In this document: one piece after another, positions 11,060 to 22,051 of the stretch
How positions within the stretch are numbered: position 1 is the first letter of the stretch
How the letters are laid out: the number at the start of each line of letters is the position of its first letter
Source: Pontederia crassipes
Lineage: Eukaryota > Streptophyta > Magnoliopsida > Commelinales > Pontederiaceae
NCBI GenBank assembly: GCA_030549335.1
Contig: JAUKPH010000018.1
Coordinates: forward strand, 744,001 to 808,000
DNA length: 64,000 bases
Reading direction: 5' to 3'
Program-made: the position numbers and the translations under genes
The notes under the pieces: generated by a model
What the model was told of the DNA's origin: nothing
The model's input: only the letters and a program-made list of their open reading frames with translations
Databases searched by the model: none

Positions 11060-11620
11060 AAAACTAAAAAGGATATAAATATGGAAAATTAATAGGGAGA
11101 GAGGAATAATGGACATAGAAAAAAGAAAACATTAAAATAAAAGTAATGAAAACAAGAAATAAATATGGAAAATTAATAGAAAGGGAAGAAGTAATGGAAA
11201 TAGAAAAAGGAAAGTATTAAAATGAAGATAAAGAAAAAAAGTATGAGTCGCATATAATAAGTTAGTTCTCACCATAAAATAATATTCAAGAATAAAATAA
11301 AATAGTCAATATAGAATAATAATAACTTAAAGTTTTTTTATAAATATTAAAATTTAATTAAAATTTGTTTATTTTAAAAAGGAAATAAATATTGAAAATT
11401 AATAGAGAGAGGAATTAATGGAAATAGAAAAATGAAAGTAAAGAAAAAAAAATAAAAGTAGGAGGGATATATGGAAAAGTAAATTAATATATTATCACCA
11501 TAAAACAATATTAAAGAATAAAATAAAGAATTAATATAGTATACCAATAATACTAACTTAAAATGTTTTTATGAACATTAAATTTTAATTAATATCTATT
11601 TATTAATATTTTATTATGAA
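11060..11620. repeat. Degenerate tandem repeats, about 110 and 225 bp
   Basis: Three purine-rich units share ATGGAAAATTAATAG..GAG..GAA.TAATGGA.ATAGAAAAA. The larger unit also includes TCACCATAAAA(T/C)AATATT..AGAATAAAATA and a long AT tail, seen twice (about 11165-11375 and 11385-11610). Non-coding and probably the result of old tandem duplication. Confidence 0.55.
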
Positions 11621-11828
11621 TGGTAGGATACGACTAACTTTTATGCATAATATAATATTGATTATGTATATATCGTTAAAATTATTATAAAAATATAGAT
11701 ACATAAAATTATATATTTTTAATAACTAACTTTTGAGTATTCATGATTATATAATTAAAATATTATTATTTTATACATAAAATTTATGAGAGTTCGACAC
11801 ACAACACATGACATTTTCTATCTCTGCT

Positions 11829-11851
11829 TATATATATATATATATATATAT
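11829..11851. repeat. (TA)n microsatellite
   Basis: Uninterrupted TA dinucleotides immediately before cassette B. Similar TA runs occur at about 12334-12353 and 12536-12570. Confidence 0.85.
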
Positions 11852-12532
11852 TTATTCCCAAAAGTTGTGTTTTTTTTAATTCTAAATTATCATTGTTTTT
11901 CATATTAAGCTTATGACTCTTACTTTGTAAAAGAAAACATAAATAAATATTAAACAAATTCTCGTCTAATACTCCTTTTTCATTTTTATCTTAACAAATT
12001 AATAGTCCTGACATTTTGTATATCATTTAGGCTCCGTTAGGAGATATCAAATCTACTTATAAATTAAAAAAATAAGCAGGGGAGGACTATTGATTTTTTT
12101 CTAAAAAATAAGTTAGTTAATTATATCATAACTAACAAGTTGATATTAATATAAGTAGTTTTACCCAAACGTATAACTTATTTTTAAAACTAAATTTCAC
12201 CTATTAACACTTTACTAATTAAACGTGGATGTGTGAAGTTTTAATATACCATGGTGCATGAGAAGAGATGAATATGTGTTAAAAAATAATAAAAAAATGA
12301 CAAAATAGATAAATCCTCAACTTAAAAGAATATACATATATATATATATATATAACATACATCCTCGAGTGCCTAAAGGAAATAAATTATAAAATAGGTG
12401 AGCATCAATGCTATGCGGAAAGATGAAAAACTTTAAAGAGTATACAATATTGTCTGATAGAAAGACTGCAGAACAATGATAATAGGTCACCAGAGATTAG
12501 TCGAGAAAATTGGAAAGACACAAGTTATGAAG

Positions 12533-12535
<3 letters not shown>

Positions 12536-12570
<35 letters not shown>
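12536..12570. repeat. (AT)n microsatellite
   Basis: About 17 AT dinucleotides in a row. Confidence 0.9.
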
Positions 12571-12573
<3 letters not shown>

Positions 12574-12740
12574 AGTTCTAAAAAAATCTAAAGTTACTAA
12601 GTTATTGCCATAATAAAAAAAAATAGGTCAGTTTAAAAGAAGATAAAAAATTATTTGAGGAAATAAATAAAATCGCATATATCTTAAGTATTATTGACGT
12701 AATAAAAAAATCGCATCTTCTCCTTCCTCCGTTGGTATTT

Positions 12741-13369
12741 GGCTATGTTTGGCAATGCCAAAACAGCGTTTAGCGGTTGAAACGCTATTTTATTTATTTG
12801 GTTGCACACATAATCAAGTAGAGTTTAGTTTTGAATGAAAAAATTAAAAAGCTACTTCGTTTAGCTTTTAGCGTTTAGAGGTTCATATTTTTTTTCAATT
12901 TTATCCTTATTCAAATGTATTATTTTTTAATTTATCTTATTATTTTATAATTTTTATTTTATCACCATTCAACACTATTTCTTTTATATTTATATTTAAT
13001 TAATTACAAAATATTTATTTATTAACAATGGATATAAAAATTAATTTAATAATTAATATTTTTACATCATGTATGAACTATATAAAATGTATTATAAATA
13101 TATTTTAATAAAAAATTACTAGTGAAATTTTATTTTATTTCATTGAGATATTAATTATTTATTTATTAAATTTTAATAAAATTTGTATAGCGATTGAATT
13201 GAATAATTTATTGTATGTCCAATTATATCATTTTCTATTCATCCACTAATTTCACTGCTAAGTTTATCAAACGCTTATCTATTAATATTCGCTGTCCGCT
13301 ATTTAAATCGCTATTCGCTCGTTTAACCGCTATCCGCTTGTCAAACCGCTAATTATGCCACACTGAGCC
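12741..13369. mobile_element. Short TIR element (PIF/Harbinger- or hAT-like MITE)
   Basis: Left end GGCTATGTTTGGCA and right end, reversed, GGCTCAGTGTGGCAT, form imperfect terminal inverted repeats. Subterminal AGCGG/CGCT motifs (AAACGCT, GCGTTTAGCGG on the left; ACCGCTATCCGCTTG on the right) repeat in inverted arrangement. TTT flanks both sides (12738-12740, 13370-13372), a possible 3-bp duplication. The interior is AT-rich and non-coding. Confidence 0.55.
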
Positions 13370-13665
13370 TTTATTTAAGTATTACACTTATATTATTTTC
13401 TTCTCTCATTCATATATCTTAATAACTATACTCTCACGATTTTCGTAACCTCCTTCCATCCCCTTGATTTACTCATTATTTTCCTAACCGCCTCCCATCC
13501 ATGACTTCCTCTCATCCATAGATAATTTTCTTTCATCTCACATATATCTTCTCTCTTAAATGCATGATCTTCCTTAACCTCCTCCCATCAACTTCCACAT
13601 AATCTCAATTATCTCGTCTTTGTAACTAATCCCTTATTATAATTTCAATTATATCCATTTGATCT
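13370..13665. other. CT-rich spacer, no gene
   Basis: Pyrimidine-rich sequence with repeated CTCCCATC and TTCTCTC motifs. Nothing coding. Confidence 0.4.
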
Positions 13666-13796
13666 ATGATTAAATAGTCTTAAAAGATTTACAATCTTGT
13701 CCACAATGAACTATTTGACTTGTTCAATTGTGCATCTAATATTTGACAATGTCACTTAAAAACCATTTTACATAATAGTTAAATTTATCCAACCAA

Positions 13797-14352
13797 AAGT
13801 TGTACAACTAATATGCATTCAATGATTTTGAACCTATACAGTTGGAATTAAATCTAACAAACTATTATTAGATTCAACAAAGGTTGAGTTTCAACCTTAT
13901 AATTATCATCTAATTATATTGATATATTGATTGCATATTAGTTGTAGAAAAATTATTTGCATGCTATTTAACCTCTTACTCTAAGTGTTTAAGTAATATG
14001 CAATAAAAAATTGTACAACTAATATGCAAATCGATGAATTAATAGAGGTTGAATTTTAATCATATAATCATCATTTAACGATCATATGATCTATTTGTTG
14101 CATATTAATAATACAACAGTTGGTTGCATGCTATTTATCATCTTACTCTCAACGAGTTTATTAATATACAACAAAAAGTTGTATAAACAATATACATCCA
14201 ATAAATTATGATTGGGATTAAATATGACAAACTAATATTAAATTTAATAGATGTTGAATTTCAATTATATAATCACATCTAATAATCATAATTTATTGAT
14301 TTCATATTGGTTGTATAAAAGTTAGTTGGATGCTAATTAATGTCTTACCGAA
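13797..14352. repeat. About 190-bp degenerate tandem repeat, three units
   Basis: Each unit opens with AAAGTTGTA.AA(C)TAATATGCA, continues through GACAAACTA.TATTA and GTTGAATTTCAA, and closes with TGCATATTAGTTGTA plus GTTGCATGCTATTTAA. Units start near 13797, 14008 and 14174; a partial fourth closing part lies at 14722-14765. Opening and closing motifs are inverted relative to each other, so each unit can fold on itself. No coding potential. Confidence 0.6.
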
Positions 14353-14770
14353 TACATCCTCTAAACTATGAAATTTTAGTTAGCTTTAAGTTTTCAATAT
14401 TAATTAATTAAAATTTTCTTATAATTATTTTTATCTTTATTTTTTGAATATAGGTATAAATTAAGCATTCATTTTATGTTAAAATTATATGACAAGAGTA
14501 TGTTTAATGCATGAAGCAAATGTTCTCGTTAAGTAATGAGTTAGTTGTTATGATCACAATTGTTATCTTTAACAAATTTCAAATCTAGATATGTTTGCAG
14601 TATAGATGCACAATATCAGCAACCAAAACATATTATTTGTAAATCTAAAAAATCAATACAAACTCAATAATTATTAGATTTTCTATTTTTTTATTCAAAT
14701 ATGGATTTCTTATTAGTTTCATATTGTTTGTACAAAAGTTGGTTGCATTCTATTTAACCTCTTACCGAAT

Positions 14771-15227
14771 ACACTATAAACTATAATATTTTTCGCATCT
14801 AATCCTAAACTATAAAAGTACAAATTTTCGTTCCCAAACTTATTCAAATTTGATACTTAAGTCCTTCCATCAAATTGAAATTAAATTTCAGTAAATTTAA
14901 TAATAAAATCTCATTTTTATCATTAATTTTTTTATTACAATAAAGTATTTTAAAAATTAAAAAACTAATCAATATGAATAAAAATGTTAACTGATAGTAA
15001 TATTTTTACCCAATACTATGCTTATGTCAACTTTTCTTTTATATTTTTTCATATTAAAAGGTAAGAGGCAAAAATATCATTACATAGTTATTAGAAAAAG
15101 GAGTTAATAAAATTTAGATTAAAGTTAATTGAAGGATCTTATGTCAAATTTAGATAACTTCGGAGAATAAATTTTGTAAATTATAGTTTAGGGTTAGATG
15201 CGAAAAATATTATAGTTTAGAAGGTGT
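14771..15227. mobile_element. MITE with about 100-bp terminal inverted repeats
   Basis: The left end AAACTATAATATTTTTCGCA, followed by TCTAATCCTAAACTATA, is matched by the inverted right end at 15135-15227, and the match continues to TGATACTTAAGTCCTTCC against TGACATAAGATCCTTCAA. The core is AT-rich. No clear target duplication. Its insertion separates a second copy of the 3' cassette part from cassette B. Confidence 0.65.
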
Positions 15228-15261
15228 TAAAGAAAATAACCCTACATTTTTTTTAAAAGTT

Positions 15262-15466
15262 TAGCTAGATTTTGTTTCAATCATAATTAATTAACACTTT
15301 CTTATAACTAACTTTTTTATTTTATATTTTTAGTATATATAAAACTCAAGCATTAATTCCATGTTAAAATTATATGACAAGAGTTTGCACAATGAATAAG
15401 TCGAATGGACCTAGTGAGTTAGTACTTACTATAACATTTGTTATGTTTAACAAATTTCAAATCCAG
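15262..15466 (+). repeat. SPH-upstream cassette, 3' part only (copy B')
   Basis: Repeats the end of the cassette (CTTATAACTAACTTTTT, CAAGCATTAATTCCATG, TATATGACAAGAGTTTGC, AACAAATTTCAAATCCAG). It lies immediately upstream of the SPH gene at 15500, as cassette A lies upstream of the SPH pseudogene at 4061. Confidence 0.6.
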
Positions 15467-15499
15467 GTAAAAATATGTGCCTGAAACAAATCATTATAT

Positions 15500-15919
15500 A
15501 TGTTTACATTCCTAGAAAAGAATTCAATCCTCTTCTTTTTTCCTCTCATCATTCTCTCATTCCACGCCTCGCCCGGGCAATGCAACTTTCTCAACCCGCG
15601 CCGGCACGTGAACATAACCAATAACTTGGGCGAGAGAGGAGTGAAGTTGTACATCCGGTGCCGATCCAAGGACGACGACATCGGTGCCCACGTCCTGGAC
15701 TTCCACGAATCGCTCACGTGGAGCTTCAAGTCGAACATCATAGTGCGGACCACGCTGTTCTGGTGCGATGCTCACTGGAAGGACTGGCAGCCCATGAACG
15801 TGTCCTTCGACGCCTTCGACGCCAAGAGGGTCGCCCTCACGTGCAACACTCGTTGTTGGTGGAGGGTGGACAGCGATGGGCTCTACACGAATTCGTTGGT
15901 TTCTATTTTACCATTTTAG
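15500..15919 (+). CDS. S-protein homologue (SPH), C-terminally shortened
   Basis: Predicted secreted protein of the plant self-incompatibility protein S1 family. The 139-residue frame has a hydrophobic signal segment (about residues 10-26, FFFPLIILSFHASPGQC) and then the SPH fold motifs: HVNITNNLG, LYIRCRSKDDDIG, LTWSFKSN, LFWCDAHWKDW, and a Cys-x3-Cys-Trp-Trp stretch. N38-I-T is a possible N-glycosylation site. Compared with the intact copy at 39699-40187 it ends right after DGLY with an unrelated tail (TNSLVSILPF), missing the last beta-strand region (W-x-W-x-F). The N-terminal start also differs: the ATG at 15500 lies directly behind a TATATA tract and no normal leader is seen. The middle is GC-rich and well kept, so it may be a recently shortened gene. 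Expression is uncertain. Confidence 0.75.
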   Translation: MFTFLEKNSILFFFPLIILSFHASPGQCNFLNPRRHVNITNNLGERGVKLYIRCRSKDDDIGAHVLDFHESLTWSFKSNIIVRTTLFWCDAHWKDWQPMNVSFDAFDAKRVALTCNTRCWWRVDSDGLYTNSLVSILPF

Positions 15920-15944
15920 GCGTCATCAAATCCCTTAGTTAATT

Positions 15945-17155
15945 CGGTGCTGTTTGTGTTGGATCGGTGGTGGGCAGTCAAATTATTCCAGTGGAGAATT
16001 CTACTCTTCTTGGTGTGTACGTTTAATTTTGACGGCCAATAAAAAAGTTTTCTTTCGTCCGATTTAGAAAGTTGCGCATACCTTAACGAGTTTAGCTAAA
16101 CAGACCATTATGCCTAAAAAATATAAATGCAATTTTAGAAAAATATTTAATTGAAGAAATAAATCGTTTATTACCGTAAAAAATGGCTTTATCGTAATGC
16201 CCATGCAAACAATGGAGGTTATAAAAAAAATTATAAATATAAATAAGTAATTTGATCGTATTAAAAAGTATATGTTTTACACTTTCTTCAGTCAATAATA
16301 TTGAAAGAAACAAAGACACTTAAGAAAATTATTTATCTTCTAAGAATCAAACTATTTTATTTTTTTAACTTGTACATATGATTATCACACTAATATTTGT
16401 CCGCATTCCCCTCCTTTTCTAAAGGATAATATTTACTTTATTATTAAATATATATATACAATTTCTAACAATATTTTGTTAAACACATAACTGAAAAGTA
16501 CTAATATTTAATTAAACAATCACACGAATATAATTATTCCTTTGGAAGCTCTTATCTACAAAATTTTGGTACCTTCTTTAACTACCCTTTATATCTACAA
16601 CTTATAGCAATATTTTATAATCATTATCTTAATAAATTTATCTAAGTAGAGGAGGCAATAGAATCCATCGCCTACTTTTATTCCTATAAAACTTCTCTCA
16701 TTCTTTTTATGTGATGAGTTTTAAATGTGAGACCAAATAAGTAATGTTCTAATTTTATTTAATATATTATATGAATTCATGAGATAGTGCAACATGACGT
16801 ATTTTACTTATCTTTTTGACAATATAGAAAATATAAAAATAGATATACATAAATTCTACTAAAAATAATTTAATATCATTTCAAGGTAATTATACAATTA
16901 TTTTTAATATTGCATTACACAAAAGATAGGTGTAGATATATAGAGAAGTATATTCATTTTTCATTAGTTTTGTTTCTTTATAGTTTATTATCATAAGGTT
17001 TTTAAAAACATATATCTGAAACACTTTTCAATATAAATATGACATTAAAAATTATTTTAATATTTCTATTTAAGTAAATGATTATGGATATAGGGCCTAT
17101 TACCAGATGACTTTTGGACTCAGTGTCCAAAAGGTCCTTTGGTTCGTCGATTTCT
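15945..17155. other. Intergenic, no gene seen
   Basis: AT-rich DNA with only short random frames. No repeat boundaries noticed. Confidence 0.5.
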
Positions 17156-17182
17156 CCAATTATCTAGCTAGGGCATTTGCAA

Positions 17183-17640
17183 CACTACAAGAAAACTCAA
17201 TTTTTTTTACGGTCGCGACTGTTGGAAATTTTGCGAAATCCGTTGGAAAATGAAGTTTTCGACGATTTTTTCGACGGATACGATCCGTCGAAAGAATGCT
17301 CGTCATAAACACTTTTCCGACGGGCAAGAGATATCCGCCGGAAGTTCTGATGGCCGTACCCGTCAGTACTTCAGATGGCTGCACCCGTCTGAAGTTCGGA
17401 CAGCTCCACCCGCCAGACAACAGCGACCATCGAAAATTATGACAGTCGCAATCGTCAAAAAATTCCGACAATGGAAACCATCGAAAGTTTTGATGACTGT
17501 GAATTTTTCGACAGCCTAAGCCGTCTGAGATAACGTATAAAATAATAAAAAAAATTGGCCGCCAATGGCCATTCCAAGCCACGCGCCTGACATATGGAGG
17601 AATTCCTATGGTGGCCGATCCGCGTTGCAACCTAATCTCA
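17183..17640. mobile_element. Truncated CACTA (En/Spm) element, one end only
   Basis: Starts with the classic CACTACAAGAAAA terminus at 17183. It is followed by clustered subterminal units of the form CGACGG...CCGTCG and their variants (GACGGATACGATCCGTCG, TCCGACGGGCAAGAG, ATGGCTGCACCCGTC). No opposite CTTGTAGTG end is found before the Athila-like sequence begins at about 17650. It resembles the element at 56798-58464 in its subterminal units. Confidence 0.7.
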
Positions 17641-17649
17641 CATAGCAGC

Positions 17650-18040
17650 AAAAAGAGAAATTCCTAACTAAAGAAAGGAAGTACTTTTGAGACGACTTCT
17701 ATTTGTTCCACACTTTGGCCTATGGAGGGCAAGGGGGTGTTCAAACAACAGCTACAAAAATATTGCAAGCAAGTTTCTTTTGGCTAACTCTTTTTAGAGA
17801 TGTCCATCAATTCGTCGCCTCTTGCGATCGGTGTAAGAGAACATGGAATATTTCGAGAAGACAAAAATGCCTCAAACAAGATTTTAGGCAGTAGAAGTCT
17901 TCGACATGTGGGGCATCAACTACATAAGCCATTCCCTTGCTCAGAGAATTACTAATACATCTTAGGAATTGTAAACTATATGTCGAAATGGGTGGAGGCT
18001 ATCCCTACTACAAGGTGCGATTCTCAGTACGTGCTAAAGC
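17650..18040 (+). pseudogene. Athila-like Ty3/gypsy integrase, 5' part
   Basis: The plus strand shows an integrase zinc-binding region (FHTLAYGG at 17705 through SCDRCKRTWNISRR near 17820-17860) and the start of the catalytic core (VFDMWGINYI near 17897; YMSKWVEAIPTTRCDSQ to 18030, in two frames). These motifs match the Athila/Tat group. The reading frame is cut at 18040 by the insertion of the Tekay-type element and continues in phase from 26751. Frameshifts make it non-functional. Confidence 0.78.
18036..18040. repeat. Target-site duplication AAAGC (left)
   Basis: AAAGC directly precedes the left LTR and is repeated at 26746-26750 directly after the right LTR. Confidence 0.9.
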
Positions 18041-19968
18041 TGTAACGCCCCCAAATCGCACCCCGTCACGTGACAAAATACGTTTCGAGAACGCTATGGG
18101 TCATCCTTACGTGTACATCTTATTGACAAAAAAATATGACTTTGACTGGTCAACTCAAACATCGATAAAGGCGGAAGACTTAATCATCATTAAGAATAAA
18201 AGAGAATAACATCATAATATGCGGAAGACTGATAAATGACTTCATAGGAGTCCAAAAGAAAACTAATACATCAAGTAATAAAAGAAAGAAAAAAGATATC
18301 CATAATCTAAAGGACTCGATAACCATGTACAGCTACCTACGAACTCGATCTGTTACCGTTGGCCATCATCATCATTCATATCTTGGCTTGCATTTAGGGA
18401 GAACCTCGCTATAAATTTTACAACTCAGTATGGAAGTAAGATAAATATCATCATAAGATCATGATACTAGGCATGAATCATAAAGGTAACATCATCATAT
18501 AAAAGAAGAATGAATCTTGATCATAAATAGAATGATAGGAGCATGTAAAGGAACATATGAATACAAGATCACAAAGAGTCATCATAAGAAAGGTAAAAGC
18601 TAGGCATCATAAGAAAGATTCTTTATTCATATGTGTTCATCTTCTTCATCATCTTAGTTTTCATCTTTGACTTATTTGGGGTATATTTTAACTCACGGGG
18701 AGGCCTGCCTCAACCCGTTCGTCATCATCATCATAACTGACAAAGCCATCCCATAACTGACCGTAGTCAGCCCATAACTGACCGAAGTCAGCCCATAACC
18801 TGGTCGTCACTAGTCCATCATAAAAGAGCTCTTCATTTAATGATTTACGTCTTTTATCTTACATATTTTAATTAAATAAATCACATCTTGATAAGAACTT
18901 TAAATCAGGATAAAAGACAAGATCATGGAGAATAATTCAGGGACATTTTCGGCAAAATCATAGGCATCATTACCATCTGGAATAAGAACATAAATCAAGG
19001 ATTTAAACATTATAAAATTGACTAAATCAATATCAGAACCCGAGCCGAGTGGGGAAAATTCGAGCCGAGTTCATTAGTCGTCATCTTCGAAAAACTCAGG
19101 TTAAACCCGGGCCGGGTTCGGGTTACACCCGGGCCGAGTTGGGTCGTCATCGAGTCGGGGCGGCCGTTGCGCCCGTCTTTTCTTGGTAAGTAGAACTCGG
19201 TCCGAGTCATCTTCAATCCGGGGCAGATTCGTCCGATTGCAGAGCTCGGAGAGCGCGACAATGGCGGATCCGGACCGAGTTCCTACGAACTCAATCCGAC
19301 GAAGGACCTGCCCGGGCCGGGTTCTGGTGAACTCGGGCTGGGTTCTTCTTACGCAGAAACTTCGCAGACGCGCAGTTCGCATTCAGTTCGACTTTTCTGG
19401 CGACGGCTGCCGAGTTCTTCTTACGTAGAAACTACGCAGACGTGCTATTCGCGTTCAGTTCGACTTTTCCGGCGACGGCCATCATCAATCGACATCATGG
19501 AACATTATACCATATCTAGGGACATACTAGAACATGCTTCAAGTCTAAAATCAGGATTCTATCATGAATCTATCCTAGTTCCATACCTTTTAGTTTCTGT
19601 CCAAGAAACTATTCGTACAATCTTCCTCTTCCTCTTCCTCTGCCCGCTCCCCTTGGTTCAAAAACATGACCGATCTCGTCTGAGTTCTTTGGTGCGTCCC
19701 CTGTATGGCGGCGGCCGTTAGGGACGAGAAGAAAATGAAAGCGCACGTAGGAGGAGAAAAACTAGGGCCGGCTTCGCAGGGAGAGAAAGGGTTGATTTCG
19801 TGACTTGACGTCTTATTTATAGGGCAAGGATCCGAGTTTAAATCCGAAATCAACTGCTCCCTGATCCAATCAAATCTAACTTAGATTTTATCTTTTCTTT
19901 TGTTCCCCTTTTATCTTTTCCTTTTACTTTCCTTTCTTGTTTTTGATTTAAATATCTCGGGCGTTACA
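18041..19968 (-). repeat. 3' LTR (left)
   Basis: 1928 bp, plus-strand ends TGTAACGCCCCC and CGGGCGTTACA. It contains a GC-rich part (19035-19450) in which CCGGGCCGGGTT/CCGAGTT motifs recur many times. Similar to the right LTR across its length. Confidence 0.92.
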
Positions 19969-19990
19969 TCATAAACCCCTTAAAATAAAA
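19969..19990 (-). promoter_or_regulatory. Polypurine tract region of the Tekay-like element
   Basis: On the minus strand the sequence before the 3' LTR reads GAGGACGAATTTTATTTTAA then GGGGTTTATGA. The AAGGGG core is a weak, partly eroded polypurine tract in the usual chromovirus position. Confidence 0.5.
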
Positions 19991-20500
19991 TTCGTCCTCG
20001 AATTCAGTCCGAAGTCAGGACTTACCAAATAATGCAGGAAATTCTCTTTGCATCTCAGAATCGAGTTCCCAGGTTGCTTCGTCACCTCAGTGATGGCTCC
20101 AAGCTACCTTGACCAGTGGTACATATTTATTGTTGTGACATTGAACCTTCGTCTCTAGAATCTGGATGGGTTGCTCCTCATAGGTCAGGTCATCTTTGAG
20201 ATTGGGTTCTTCATACCGTATAATATTTGCATCATCATGTTTGTACTTCCGAAGCATAGAGACGTGGAATACATTATGAACTCGACCATAGGATGGAGGT
20301 AATGCTAGTCTGCAAGCACCCTCTTCAACTAGCTCAAGTACCTCAAAAGGACCAACATATCTTGCGCTGAGCTTTCCTCTTCTACTGAACCTCATCACTC
20401 CCTTGGTTGTGGAAACCTTTAGGAGTACTTGGTCACCTGTCTGAAAATTTTATTCACGTCGTACTCTATAAGCATAAAACTTTTATCGAGCATGAGCTGC
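19985..20500 (-). pseudogene. Integrase C-terminus with chromodomain-like tail (Tekay-like)
   Basis: The frame at 20398-20087 shows MRFSRRGKLSARYVGPFEVL, then YGRVHNVFHVSMLRKY, which is the GPY/F-type C-terminal module of Ty3/gypsy integrases. After VAWSHH a TGA interrupts a chromodomain-like tail that continues GDEATWELDSEM and EFPALF before the polypurine tract. The TGA sits where CGA (Arg) would be expected in relatives, consistent with a C-to-T change at a CpG site. Confidence 0.82.
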
Positions 20501-21115
20501 CTTCATCCTTTCTTGTATCAACTCGACTCTTGTTGAATATTCCTCTGTCTGTTTCAGCTCCTTAGCATCCAAAATTTTCCTTTCACCTACCTCATTCCAG
20601 CATGCAGGAGAACGACTTGATCTCCCATACAAGGTTGCAAAGGGAGCCATACGAATGTTAAAATGATAGCTGTTATTATACGCAAACTCAATAAGCGGTA
20701 GGTGATCATCCCAGTTGCCCTTCTAGTTAAGGGTACAAGCTCTTAACATGTCTTCAATCGTTTGGATGGTCCTTTCGGTCTGACTATCCGTTTGTGGATG
20801 TCATGCCGTACTGTAATTCAGCCTTGTTCCAAAAGAGACTTGTAGACCTCTCCAGAATATGGCTGTAAAACTTGGATCCCTGTCTGATACAATGGAGGTG
20901 GGGATCATATGAAGTCTGATTATCTCATGTACATATAGATCCATAAGGCTCTGCACTGATTGTTTGGACTTTATGGATAGAAAATGTGCAGACTTCATTA
21001 ACCGATCTACTACTATCCAAATGGCATCATGTCCCTTTTGGGTACGGAGTAAACAAGTTATAAAATCCATGGAGATGTCCTCCCACTTCCACTGTGGAAT
21101 GGTGAGAGATGTGAT
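20501..21115 (-). pseudogene. Integrase catalytic core (Tekay-like)
   Basis: The open frame 21070-20801 gives MDFITCLLRTQKGHDAIWIV, then VDRLMKSAHF, holding the first catalytic Asp (VVD), and IVSDRDPSFT, holding the second. After LNYSTA a stop interrupts the HPQTDSQTERT block that leads to the catalytic Glu. Sequence continuing to 20501 (LRACTLN, DDHLPLIEFAYNNSYH) matches the end of the core. Stops at several points rule out a full product. Confidence 0.85.
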
Positions 21116-21121
21116 CTTTCC

Positions 21122-22051
21122 TTAAGTTTTTTGATGTTTCACTTTTACTTGTTGGCAGACGATGCACTTGGAAACATATTCAGCGATCTCTCGCTTCATG
21201 TCATTCCACCAGAAGGTTCTTCGCACATCTTTGTACATCTTAGTGCTGCCCGGATAGATCGTAAATTCAGACCTATGGCATTCATCCATCACTTCTCTTT
21301 TAAGCGCTTCATCACTTGGGACCCATAGACGATCTCTGTATCGGATCCCACTATCTGTTGAGAGCTTGAAATCTTCTTCTTCTTTCTGACATCTTCCTAA
21401 CATCTTGGTATACTCAAGATCTTGAGCCTGAGCCTTAATAATCATATCCATCAGATTCAGTTGTATCTGGTGCATCATCAATACTACTCCATTCCTTCTA
21501 GATCTTGGCTTCCATAGACTTAGCTCTTTCATCATCTTATACATACTCATCATCGTATGAGCTAGTGAGCCTTCCCACTTGCAGCTGAGTGCATCTGCAA
21601 CTGAGTTCGCTTTACCCAGATAGTAATTAATGGAGAACTCATAGTCTTTCAAATATTTCATCCATCTTCGTTGTCTCATATTAAGGTCTCGCTGATAGAA
21701 GACGTACTTGAGGCTCTTATGATCGGTGAACACCTCAAACTGTACTCCATAGAGATAGTGTCGCCAAATCTTCAATGCAAAGACTACCGCTGCCAATTCA
21801 AGGTCATGAGTTGGGTAGTTCACTTCATGCTTCTTCAGCTGCCTAGATGCATATGCGACCACCTTCGCATGTTGCATGAGCACGAATCCTAGTCCGGTAC
21901 CGCAAGCATCACTATACACCACATACCCATATATACCTTTGGGAATGGTGAGTATGGGTGTAGTGGTCAGTCTAGCCTTCAGTTCTTGGAAACTGTCTTC
22001 GCATTTCTGTGTCCATATGTACTTCACTCCTTTTTTCGTTAGGTTCGTCAA
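21122..22051 (-). pseudogene. RNase H and integrase zinc-finger region (Tekay-like)
   Basis: The longest open frame of the window (309 residues). The first part is RNase H of Ty3/gypsy type: [46 protein letters not shown] and [11 protein letters not shown]. The second part is the integrase HHCC zinc-binding region: [37 protein letters not shown]. The second His of HHCC, normally in IHPG, is Tyr (IYPG), so one zinc ligand is lost. Part of gag-pol rather than a separate gene. Confidence 0.88.

Larger units (their letters stand above)
11851..14588 (+). repeat. SPH-upstream cassette, copy B, with insertions
   Basis: The landmarks of copy A recur. The 5' part (ATTCCCAAAAGTTGTG to TCCTGACATTTTGTATATCATTT) spans 11851-12029 and the middle part (TTTACAATCTTGTCCAC...) resumes at about 13670. 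The 3' part (AAGCATTCAT...AACAAATTTCAAATC) lies at 14463-14588. Between the 5' and middle parts about 1.6 kb of extra sequence is present, including the inverted-repeat element at 12741-13369. The 190-bp repeats at 13797-14352 separate the middle from the 3' part. Confidence 0.6.

Noticed and set aside
15457-15753. Minus-strand frames opposite the SPH gene at 15500
   Set aside because: Shadow frames of the GC-rich SPH coding strand. The plus frame has the signal peptide, family motifs and conserved cysteines.
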